NCBI RefSeq assembly: GCF_032854445.1
Contig: NC_088297.1
Span: 10,936,163-11,000,162, forward strand
From: Liolophura sinensis
Taxonomy: Eukaryota; Mollusca; Polyplacophora; Chitonida; Chitonidae
DNA: 64,000 nucleotides
Reading direction: 5' to 3'
This document shows positions 37,399 to 49,200 of this stretch, in pieces; positions within the stretch are counted from its first letter, which is position 1, and each line of letters starts with the position of its first letter. The notes beneath the pieces are model-generated. The model ran no database searches. It worked only from the letters and a program-made list of their open reading frames with translations, and was not told where the DNA came from. Both the position numbers and the translations under genes were made by a program.

Positions 37399-38158
37399 AG
37401 AAGAGTTCCACCGGAAATGTACGAACAGCACTTCGGCGGTTTCCGACGGCAATTCTCCAAATACAGAAGACTTAAGGACTAGTTCTTAGGCAAAATGAAG
37501 TGGCCCGCAGCGGATTTTGGCGCTGACTTTTTATATATTTTATCAGCTTGAGGTACATATTGGAATTTTTTTATGGTATGCACCTGCAAGGAAATGCATA
37601 CTCTTTCTGATCGTATTTGATTGATATTTAAATTATCTTCCCCTTTAAAAAGAAAAATAAGTCTTTCTAAACACTCATTGTGTGCATACAGTCTGTATTT
37701 TTACATGACTCAAATCTGATTTTTATAACTTTTAAATCATTTTTAAAGCTTTAACAGGGAATTTTAAAGGCTTGAAAATAGAATTTAAGCTTTAAAAATG
37801 TCGACCATTTCCAGTTCTTTAAACACAATTTCTCTTCAAAGCATTAAAGTTGATTTTCGAGTCCTTAAAACTGATTATCAAAGCTTTGAATAAATCATTT
37901 TTGATGCGTAAAAAAAATCATTGTTAAAGCTTTAAAAAAAATTATTACTAAACCTTTAATATAGGGTGTCTTATTTGTGTTTTGACCTGTTTTACATCAT
38001 CCCACGCAGTCCAGCAGGTGTTTTAAAGTTTAACCGGCTCTCCCGGATATGTCGAACAAAGGTCTCCTTGTATGTGTTGAGTGGATTACGCAATGTCTAC
38101 TTATGCCTATGCAATGGTCCAGAATCTTCTGTTCAACCCCATGCCCTTTCTAAAAATC
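37399..38158. other. Unassigned DNA upstream of GCLC
   Basis: A CpG-containing patch at 37396-37520 and a TTTAAAGC-rich low-complexity stretch at 37630-37960. No gene supported. Confidence 0.4.
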
Positions 38159-38171
38159 TGCTGAATCAGCA
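38159..38171. promoter_or_regulatory. MARE-like palindrome upstream of GCLC
   Basis: TGCTGAATCAGCA is a perfect 6+1+6 palindrome with the two TGCTGA half-sites of the Maf recognition element. Only the central base differs from the usual C/G. The minus strand reads TGATTCAGC, matching the TGAYnnnGC core used by CNC-sMaf (NRF2/CncC) dimers. It lies 1,975 bp upstream of the GCLC ATG. Confidence 0.45.
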
Positions 38172-38540
38172 TGAGGTTGGGGATTTCCAGATCTGGGTCA
38201 GCTCGCGGCACCGCCGTCAGACGCATGGTTTGTTTTTTTTTATACACTTCCGGTTTAGCCACAAAGTGAAAACATCGAAGCATGGGGATTTGTTTAGTAG
38301 TTGTTGCTCGGTCCTGTGTGTAAGAGCTGGTTATCTATGGTCTGTTGACAGGGCGAACGAATTCTGTTGCTTGCTGTGAAGGGGCTTGTTGTCGCTGTCG
38401 GGCGGTGCAGTGGGAAACGGCGAATTGTAGCGTTGAGCAACAACAACACAGCAAACGATATACTGCAATTGCCACTGAGGCAATCAAAGCTCCACGACGA
38501 TCAAGATAGCATACATACACCTGCAAAGTCTTTCACTGAG
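38172..38540 (+). promoter_or_regulatory. Candidate GCLC promoter and non-coding first exon
   Basis: CpG-richer than its flanks (38195-38225, 38390-38420). An ARE-like core TGACAGGGC lies at 38346-38354. CTGAG|GCAAGT at 38540/38541 is a strong GC-AG type donor, and TTTCACAG|GCTATC at 40076/40077 could be the matching acceptor 69 bp before the start codon. All of this is inference from sequence. Confidence 0.3.
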
Positions 38541-40145
38541 GCAAGTTGACTTGTACATATGTGTGTGATAGTGAGACATGGTTTCGTGAATATATGTTTG
38601 GTTCATGTTGTAACTTTCTTCTCATGGGTTTCTTACCTAACACAGCCTAACTCAGAATTAGCCGGCCAGCGGGTCAGTAGGTTCCTAGATATCTGTATAA
38701 CATGCCAGCCTTATCGGTTTTTATATTATCAAATTAAATCTCCAGCATGAACTGTTTAATGAAATGAAATCCGAAAATCCGCTTCTATTTTTTAATTTTT
38801 TTTTATTACTTGAATCTCATGATTTTGTTCCATTTCCTGCACTGACTTTCCAGATAAAAAAAATTAAAAAAAAAAAAACGCTACCTGTGTGGTTTAAATG
38901 TTTGCTTATCCAGGTAAATTAGATATCCTATCCAGAGAGAGTTCTAGTCAAATTCATTATAAATGAGGATATATTTTTTGAGGAATACTTACATTATACT
39001 GTACTATAAGTCTTACCTGGCGTTTAACACTTGCAATGAAAAGTTCTAATGATTTAATAATTTTTTTCAGGAAAGTTTCAAGAGAATTCTTTCACTGGTT
39101 ATGAATTTGACAGGGATGCCAAAGTGGCATTTCAGTAGTTTTCACCAGTTCATGCAGGTTTATGGGAGATTAAATGGCGCTCTTGCAAACTAAAACAGGT
39201 ATATAAGGCGCGATTTTAGTTACTAGATTGATTATATATCGTGCATAATCAGGACTGTTGTCTGAAGGACGCTGTTAGCAGTTACTATAAAATCAGGTCT
39301 GTTAGCCACGTCAGTTTGCGAGAGTTCCCACCTTATCCAGCCTAAACCTGCACGAACTGAAAAGCCAATGTGGCCTATTTGCACTATGGGCCTACAGTAT
39401 ATAATATGCCTTTATATTTTTCAGTTCTGACTTGCTACTGAAAATTGCTACTTACTTTTCAGATTCATGTGCAAAATGCAATATCCCACTTGATCATCAT
39501 TATAAATTTGGTGCAGGCGTTAACCCATATGCATGTAGCTAACGCAAAGCTTCACAGCACCCAGTTCTTAAAAACTTTTTTTTATTTAAGATGGCATATC
39601 ACATCCTGATAGTGCACTTTCCCGCAAGTTATTTGGCAGGTTATCAGAGCAAAGGCAGTTTGTCTGTTTCAAGTCGGACCCATGAAAACAATTTCAATAT
39701 AAATTTTAACATACAGATATTCTTAGAGCAAATTTTTAAGAAAATGCAGAGAAAAAAATTGTTACTTACATTGCACTGAGTCTTCAGTATTTTCAACCTC
39801 TAAAGCACTTTTTTCCAGTGGAATTTATGCATACAAATATTATGAAAATTATGCCAAAAATGACCCTCCTTGTGTCAATGAAGATACAATTTGCATAAAA
39901 CTGTGCAGATTATTTCTCTACACCCCATAGTAGTTTTTTTCTCAGAACATTTCAACATATTGGTCACAGTGATGGTTGAAAAGGTGGAAGAATTAGGGTA
40001 GGTACATGTGCACTGAGTGTAGGAACTAAATCTGGAATATCTCTCTCTAATCTAACAATATCTATGTGTTTCACAGGCTATCTGATTTACTGAAGTTGCA
40101 TTTATTACCGGCCCGTCAAGACACGTTCGCAGAATCTTCCCAATT
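38541..40145 (+). other. Probable GCLC 5'UTR intron and leader
   Basis: AT-rich, no ORF worth reporting. A T/A-rich run lies at 38790-38880. The segment 40077-40145 would be the 5' leader if the acceptor at 40076 is used. Confidence 0.35.
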
Positions 40146-40295
40146 ATGGGTTTACTATCCGAAGGCTCACCGTTGACCTGGGAGAAGACAAAATCCCTGG
40201 CTGATCATGTGAGGAAACACGGCATTAAACAGTTCATTCACCAGTACAGACAGCTGAAGAATCTCACAAAGGATGTGCTATACTGGGGAGACGAG
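40146..40295 (+). CDS. GCLC: GCLC exon 1 (coding part)
   Basis: Residues 1-50, ending GDE. Donor GAG|GTAAAG, phase 0. The start is chosen because MGLLS begins this family in animals. Confidence 0.96.
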
Positions 40296-43200
40296 GTAAA
40301 GCCAAATATGTTCTTGTTCATACAAATAGTTCATACACAGAAAGTACTGTAAATATGCACATTCATGCCTTAATATGACAATATTGCGGCTAACATTAGA
40401 AAATTAAGAAACTACTCAATCTTCTCAAAAGTGGCCCTGTTAAGTGACCCTATAAGGTGAATGAATCAGTGAGAATCAAGGGAAATGTGTGATTTTGAAA
40501 AATGCTAAGCATTAGGTGAAATACAATACGTTTCTTCTTACATACGCTGTACAGTCTATTATATGCAGAGCACATTTCAAGCACCTGTTTGTATATGTTA
40601 CGTTTGCACAGTGTTAATTTATCATTTGCATTTCGGCATGTTTGGCCACACCTAATACCTCTATGCCATCATGCTATGGCCGTGTGATGAAGACATTTGT
40701 CTTTTATTCGCTAGAACATTGATGTGGGTTCTGCCATGAGTAGAAGTCCAGCTCCTGCGGCCCTACGTGGGAAGGGCTGGCAGCAACCTGCGGATGGTCG
40801 TGGGTTTCCCAGGGCTTTATTTGGTTTCCTCCCACAATAATGCTGGCTGTCGTTGTATAAGTGAAATATTCTTAAGTATGGCTTAAAATACGAATGAAAT
40901 AAATGAAGAATTGGGTTGGGTTCAATCCCGGCTTTCGATAAAGGGGAATTCCCCTCTCTCATTTTTTAGTGGAGCTATCAGGTCACAATAAACAATTTGT
41001 GCCACAGTCATTGAAGATGACTTGGCTCCCACCAGTATGGTGTGCATATCTGTTTCATGGAAAAAGTTTGTTAGTAACTTGCTAATGGTTGGTGGTTTAA
41101 CCTCTGTCGTGCCACTTTGGTTTCCTCCACCCATAAAATTGCCTGTCACTGTATAATAGAAAAATCCTAATATGGCATGAAACAACCATCAGATAAATGA
41201 ATAAGTACATTCGATCTGTTTCAGTTAATACTTTTTATTTAAAGTCAATCTCACCATTGTGAAAGTTTTCGTGGATTTTTGTTTCAGGTAGAGTACATGT
41301 TGGTGAAGTTTAACAGAAGTCAGCATAAGGCACAGCTGAGTCTGAAGGCAGAGCCTGTATTGGAGAAACTTCAGGAGAAAGAGAAACTCTCACCTGAGTA
41401 ATTGGCCTAATTACATTATCATGTGGTCTTAATCATTAAGTTTGCTATAGTGTCATTTTTACTATCTGCCACGGAGTTACTAACAGTATGTCCCCATTTT
41501 GTTCGCACATGAAAAGTATATAATACTATACATGTTTGCAAGTCACCATACACAATATGCCAGTTGTAACACTTTTTATGAATGGTCAATTTTAAGAATG
41601 ACCCACTGCCCTGTTTTAGGGGAAGAACCCTTGTCCCAGATAATGTTTCAAACGATTTTCCCTCAGACTTTACTGCAGGTAATAACTGGTTCGGGTTTAT
41701 GTTGCAGTGACCACCCCAGTACATGGCGCCCTGAGTATGCAGCTTATATGGTAGAGGGGACCCCTGGCAAGCCTTATGGGGGTCTCATGGCTCATTTTAA
41801 CCTGGTGGAATCCAACATGAAGCTAAGGTAAAAATAATCTGCATCAGGAAATTTGTTTCTGACCTAAAGTGTTGTCGATGACTAAATTACTCATTTTATC
41901 TTATTCTGGGGTTTGAGAGTTTTTTTTTTTTTCTTTTCATTTTTTTGCTTGGAAGGTAAAATATTTTAGCCTCAAAAGCAATAATGTATTATACCCTTTA
42001 TTCGCCTCTTAAATTGCACATTTTTCAAAGGAAAGTTTTACAGTAAACTTCTTCCTTTGCATTTGTTGATCTCCATTTTTTTCTATCAAAGAATACTTCT
42101 GAAACATTTGTTTTCTTAGAAATCTATTTCAAAGAGAATTATTTTACAGGTTGTTATATTACAGGTTGTTATATTACAGGTTGTTTATGACTATCTTGTT
42201 CATTGTATGCTTGATTACAATTTGTCTGTTCTTTACACATTTGTGTGTCTTTATACTTCCTATCACTTAAATCACATTTATCTACATTGATAGAGCTCTC
42301 TGATCAGTGAAGGTAGATTTAGAAGATCAGAATGTGTCAGGTTTGCGAGAAGAAATGGTAATGCTTTGTGAATCTGTCGGGAATACAAATTTAAAACTGT
42401 AGATGCGTCTTTGTTTGTATACACAAGTATGCAGTAAGCTATAGTTTGAATTCATTTTTCTGTATCTGTAGACTGATTAAATTATACTTTTTGTGAAGCG
42501 CTGAAAGTAACAATTCCAACCAATGTTGTTTTGTCTCCAAAATCAAATTAAAAATGTGCATAAATTGCGCTGAAAGTTGCTTTTTGTCATATGTGAAAAA
42601 CTTGAGGAATTAGAGTATAGGAATACTAGTTCTGTCTGTCCATTGTAAAGAATCATTCCAAAGGTTCCAGATCATGCAGATCACTACCAGAATTTAATAG
42701 ATTAAAGAATTTAAATAATTAGTTCAAGGTCAATATTTACACAGAATTTCATCCCAATTCTATCACACAGCATTCCTGAGATCTAAAGGTTAATTTTCAT
42801 GCAATTACGTAAACCCAACTAATATTGCAGTAGAGCTTGCTTTTTTTCCCCGCAGTTTATTTTCACATAATGGAAACATGGACAATTCTTTGATCATGGC
42901 TGTCGCTGTTTTAGACGTGAAGAAATCCAGCATTTATTAGAAGAAGATGAAGTGCCTCTATCTCTGACATGTTTCCCGAGGTAAGCCTTTGTTCTGTAGA
43001 CAAGCGGCCTCTGGATAGTTTTGTAAGATGAACAGAATGTCTTATGAAAAGGTTGATGTTGAAAAGTGTTATGTCTTAAAAGTGATATAATGATTTTAAA
43101 AAATGGAAGTTGATGAAAACTGATATTAAATAAATTTCGGCAAAAAAAACGTTCTTAAAAAGTGATCATTTGGAGTGTCAAAGCTAGGAAGTGTTCCTGC

Positions 43201-46200
43201 TAAAGAGTGATTATGTGGACTAGTGCTAATTACAAAGTGTTCTCGTTAAAAATGTTCATGTGGAAAAGTGTTGATGCCAAGAACTAAAATAATGATAAAT
43301 TCTAATAAACTGAAAGGTGGTAAAGTATTGATACTGGAAAGTTATAACATAAAAAATGTTATTCTTTAAAATATGATAGAAAGGATAGTTTAATAAGCTT
43401 CAGAAATGTGAATATATGGGTCACTTTGAGAATATATTGAATTGTCACAAATGTGATGAAAGGAGAAGAAGGGGAGATGTGATTTCTTCTTCGAATATCC
43501 TTGAATCCCCTTTTAATGCTAGGCTGCTTCCCGATTTCGGGCCACTTTGGTTTAGTGGTTAGCGTATTAGTACAGCACACTATTCCATGAGCCTTTCACC
43601 ATTGCAGTTACTGTGATTTTAAGCCCTCTCCAGTTGTATGTGGGGAGATCAGCCAGCAACTTACGAATGGCCATGGATTCTCTACAGGCTATGCCTAGTT
43701 TTCTTCCACTAAAATGCTGGCTGAAATTAATAAATGTGTCTTTGAAAGTTGAATCTTCACATTGCTGCATCAGTGCAATCAGTGATATGCTATCTCCTGA
43801 ATTCCACCTAATGTTTGATTTGTGAAAATTCGCTTTAAGAAAAGCACCTAGAGACTAAAATGATATTTTTGATGCCAATATATAAGTTTTTCTGATAACA
43901 AGTGAATCAAACTCTAAAAGTGGCCGTAAATTCAATCAAAATCAAGCTAAATGTCTTACTTGAAAAAATACAGCACTTGTAATTTTCTTTAAAAATGTGC
44001 TTTTGTGTGACATTTGTTATTTACTCTTTCTTGGTTTTGTCTACAGGATAGGCTGTCCAGAGTTCACATCTCCTAGTTACAAGCCAACACCACAAGAGGG
44101 TGCCTCCCACTCTCTTTTTTTCCCAGATAATGTGATATATCCCGGCCACCCCAGATTCAGGTTTGTAAATATTTGTGACTGTATGTACTGTATATCTCTG
44201 GCTGAGTGGTTAGCTTGCCAGCATGGCATAAGGACTCATTGTGGCTTCTTCTGTGGTCGTGAGTGGAAAGGTCTGCCCACAATCTGCAGAGGGTCATGGA
44301 TTCCCCACTGGACTCTGCTGCTCTAGATGCTTAAAGGAGAAGAAAACTTAAAATTAAGACACAATAGGCTGAAAATAAACATTTTAAAACACCAATCAAA
44401 TAAATACACAAATCAAAACTACATTGGTTGGGTGGATCAGTGTTAGCACTTCGTGAAAAGTTTAATGTTATCAGTCTACAGAGAATAATGCCACAGAATA
44501 GACTTGAATAAACATCTTTCAAACATGCGAAATAGTTGAGAAATTACAGTAGTTTCAGTCCCAAAAGTAATATTTTGTGAAATTTATTCCAAGTGCAATT
44601 TTGGGGGCACCTATTTGACATAGTATGTCAGAAGCACCAGTGATTCACAGTTACTAGGTCTTTTTTTAAAATACATGACAGTTGACTTATACATATACTG
44701 AGTTAATAGGACTTTTTTTTTAATGACACAGTTTACACTGATTAACATCTGCCTGCCCCTGCAATATAACAACCTTCATTTCACGATTGAATTTAATTTA
44801 AAATTTGTGTCTGTAACTGAACGGCACATTTAGACAGTTTCTGAGAGTGGTTGTGATCAGTTGTGAAATTCAGTTACCTCTGAAAATGCACTTTTTGGGG
44901 GAAATTTTAATGGCAAATGTTGTATCATGCATAAGTGGTATTGATTGACAGCAGTTGGGTCTGCTTTAATTTAGTCTTTAGTCTGAAATGCCTCTGAACC
45001 TGTACATTCTTGGTAAATGTTCAGGTCATTATGTCAGATGTCCAAACACTTATGCTGTGTTCTGCTAAGCTGTTATGACATTGCAGTTTAGAGTGAAAAA
45101 TAACTGCATGCCTGCACAACAAAACTGTTGGCATTCCACTTACCTGACCTACGCCCACGTGTATTTGCCTCCATATCTCTGTTACTTGTATTGCTGGATT
45201 GTGACAGTTCTGTTGACTTTAAAAAACGTGTTTTGAGGTGGGTTTCAAAAGTAGAATGGTATACTGGGACAGTGTAAATTTGAGCACCAAAAGGAATATT
45301 TTTAATAATTTAATTTGCCAGATTTTGGGGCAGGTATTAGGGGAAATTTTTTGTCATTCAGTGGCAGTATTGATTCACACTGACTGTATTCTGCTGAGCT
45401 GTTATGACATTGCAGTTTTCAGTCAGTAAGATCTGCACACCCACGTGATGAAACTGCAGGCATTTCACTTACCTGACCTACGCCCACGTGTATGTGCCTT
45501 CTTGTCTCTGTTACTTGTATTGCTGGATTGTGAGAGTTCTATTGACTTTAAAAAACATGTTTTGAGGTGGGTTTGAAAAGTAGAATGGTATACTGGGACA
45601 GTGTAAATTTGAGCACCAAAAGGAATATTTTTAATAATTTATTTGCCATTTTTTGGGCAGACTTTGGGGCAAATGTGATGTCATTCAATGGCAGTATTGA
45701 TTCAAACTGACTGCATTCTGCTGTTATGACATTGCAGTTTTTCAGTCATTAAGATATGCACACCCACGTGATGAAACTGCAGGCATTTCACTTACCTGAC
45801 CTACGCCCACGTGTATGTGCCTTCTTGTCTCTGTTACTTGTATTGCTGGATTGTGATTGTTCTGTTGACCTTAAAAATGTGTTTTGAGGTGGGTTTGAAA
45901 AGTAGAATGGTATACTGGGACAGTGTAAATTTGAGCACCAAAAGGAATATTTTAAAAAATTTAGTTGCCACTTTTTTGGGCAGACTTTGGGGCAAATGTG
46001 ATGTCGTTCAATGGCAGCATTGATTCAGACTGCCTGCATTCTGCTAAGCTGTTATGACATTGAAGTTTAGAGTGAAAACAACTGCACGCCCAAGCGATAA
46101 AACTTCCGGTATTTCACTTACCTGACCTGTGTGTCTCCATGTCTGTGTTTCTTATTTTGTCAGATTCTGAGAATTGTGTTGATCTCAGAAACATGTTAAG

Positions 46201-49200
46201 GGCTATGTTAGAAGGTACAGTTGGAATAATGTATGTTGCAACCCCAAAAGTAATACTTTATAAAATTTATTTGTCTCTTAAGAATATATATATTTTGCTG
46301 GGTGTTTCTTTAGTCAGATGCAATGCTTTGGAATGCCTTTATACCTTGATGAATATTCAACCTTTACTACAGCAAATGTCCACACACTGCACTGATACTG
46401 AATTCCCTGCTATTTCATTTACACTCGCTGTCTTGACATGACTTGTGTCAGATTTCTTGAAGAGAGGAAAATAATCTTGACATCACCTTGACTCCTCATT
46501 TTCTTGGAATTGATACATCAGAGACTGTACAATGACGGGGTCTTTTCTTACATAACGTGTAATGCTGGTGAATGCCTTTTTATCGTAGTAAGTGTGTAGG
46601 CCTTTACATTTAAGCTCCAAATACTGACACTGAATTCTTCTGATCTACTCTGACACCACAGTTTACATTCGTTCAGCACCTGTACATTCTCATGAACAAA
46701 TACTATGTACAGGTATTCCACTACACAGGTAATTCAATGACATGCAGAGATATATTATATCATATTATTTATAGAACTGTATTGAAAATCAACCATTGGA
46801 AATGCAGACAAAAGATAGGACTGAAAGTAGCACCTGCTGTACTAGAATTACTGTGTTTCACCTGAGGTTTACCTGTCTTTGAAGTGATACTTTTTGCTAG
46901 ACTCTTATTGATTCATCTACCTCATGTTTAGTTTAATAAATTTTTCATGGGAAAAACCTAAGTGTAGGCATGTAAGTTATCATGTTAAAGCCTTCACATA
47001 CTTGTGAAAGTGTATTTTTTTACATACCAACTTTCAGGTAAAATACAGTAATTTCCTATCAGAAACTTAACTTTTTGGTACTGTATTTCACCTCAAGTTC
47101 AGCATTTTTGAAAGTGACTCATTTTGCTTGATTCTGACTGATTTATTCACCTTAAAATGCCACCTAAGATTTTTTTCATGTTGTTCGGTTGAATTCTTAT
47201 CAGAAAACTTTTAGATGTGTGCATCAGATGTATGTTTTAATGCCTCTATTTCTTTTTTTCCAAACTTCAGGTGAATTGCAAAACATACTGACAATGTGAC
47301 CAGATCTTTTTTCTTTGTTTTCAAATCCATGTTTATTAGAAGAATGCCATATATATACATATATATATATATGTATATTATTACATACATATATAGTCTT
47401 TTTATGTTGGTTGATTCTCACACAGGTGGGTTTTTCATTTATTTATTTTGTTTCCATCTTGTATTTTGTTCTTCAGGACATTGACCCGCAACATCCGTCA
47501 GAGGAGAGGGGAAAAAGTCGCCATAAACATTCCAGGTAAGAATCATTTCATCTCTCTTTAAGATTGTAGTAAAACTAAAAGTTTCATGAACATAAATTGT
47601 ACAAGTTCATTCATTTTCAAGGAATTCTATAACGAGGACCATCTATGCCCTTCTGTCTGCCTTTTCTCATATTTTGGTCTTGAAATTGTTGTATCCTCAG
47701 CGATATATTTCTGTGAAGTTTCTGCAGGGGAGTTTCGAGTTCAAACTGTTTTGTCGTCAAAGTAGAAACTGTCTTATTGCATCATGTGACATGCATCATG
47801 TAACATGCATCATGTGACATGTATCATGTGACATAGATCATGTGACATGCATCATGTGACATGCATCATGTGACATGTATCATATAACATTTCAGGCAGC
47901 CTTTGTTCCCATAAATCATCTTTCTTATCTTTATCCAGAAGTGCACATGATACCTCTTTGCTTTAGGAACTTCTGAAGTCCACAGACAGTTAGCAACTCA
48001 GTTCTCTCTTTCATTTTTCTGCTTTAGATGACTTTTTGCAAACCTGTTTTTTAAGATGCCCATGTTGTAGTATTTATTTATTTATTTATTTGATGGGTGT
48101 TTTACACCATACTCAAGAATATTTCACTTATACGACGGTGGCCAGCATCATGGTGGGTGGAAACCGGGCACATCCCGGGGAAAACCCACGACCATCTGCA
48201 GGTTGCTGGAAAATCTTCCCACTTACGGCCGGAGAGGAAGCCAGCATAAGATGGACTTGAACACAGTGACCGCATTGGTGAGAGGCTCCTGGGTCATTAT
48301 GCTGCGCTAGCGCGCTAACCGACTGAGCCACGGAGGCCCTGCCCCAGGTTGTAGTGAACATGATCACAATAGTTGACAGGTCACATGATACATTTGGACT
48401 TTTTCTGCCTTTAGCGATTATAGAGCTTGAAATTGAATCTCCGCTGTTAAGAAACCCGTGAAATGCTTTCAAATTTTCATTTTACTTTCATAAAAGTAAT
48501 CATTTGAGAAGTAAAAAGATACAGTATAATCAAGATGAACATTTATGAGTGGTGTGCTAATAGTTCACCAATAGCTCACCAGTAGCTTAGTTCCAGAAAG
48601 GATTACAAATCCAGAACACGGGCAGGACATTTGCCCGATCGCCAGCTGACTCCAGTTCCACCTTTCCTACATGTATGTAAGAACCCTGTACAAGGTCGCC
48701 ATGTTGTATACATCTGTTGTCGGGTATGACAAGAGTTGCGCCCCTTGGTTTGCGGTGAGGCGTGGTTATCTATTCACCAGCAATTGGTCAGTTGTTGTGC
48801 ACAAAAGTTCCTAACTATCTTGTCAGAGGCCCGTTCCCTCCACTCATAAAATTGACCACCACGGTGCGACGTGAAACATTTTCGACAATGACATCAAACA
48901 TTCCGGTAAATAAATGATGCCATTTGTTTATATTTAGTCTTTGCATGTGTTTGCTGTGTTCTGTGCTATACATTGAGCAGCAAGCTAAAACATTCTTTCA
49001 GTGTCTCACGGGAGCTTCCATGGTGGCGGTGGTTGGCAAGCCACCAAGGTGCAATGACCCAGGAGCCTCTCGCCAATGTGGTTGCTGTGAGTTCAAGCCC
49101 AGCTCATACTGGCTTCCTCTCCGGCCGAACGTTGGAAGGTCTCCAGCATTTTGCGGATGGGCATGGGATTCCCCCAGGATCTGTCCAGTTTGTTCCCTCC

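Larger units (their letters stand above)
44161..47476 (+). other. GCLC intron 5
   Basis: 3.3 kb. Holds an old family A SINE (44196-44330 with a 3' remnant at 44387-44415), a MITE remnant (44468-44548), the 325-bp tandem repeat (45055-46260) and a (TA)n-like TATATACATA run at 47349-47396. Confidence 0.7.

Noticed and set aside
34093-37489. Frames of 88-132 codons repeated in the two 447-bp elements, as possible conserved proteins
   Set aside because: Their identity reflects the recent duplication of the element, not selection on protein. No domain recognised.
47770-47892. CRISPR-like array
   Set aside because: Direct tandem repeats without spacers in an animal intron. It is a minisatellite.
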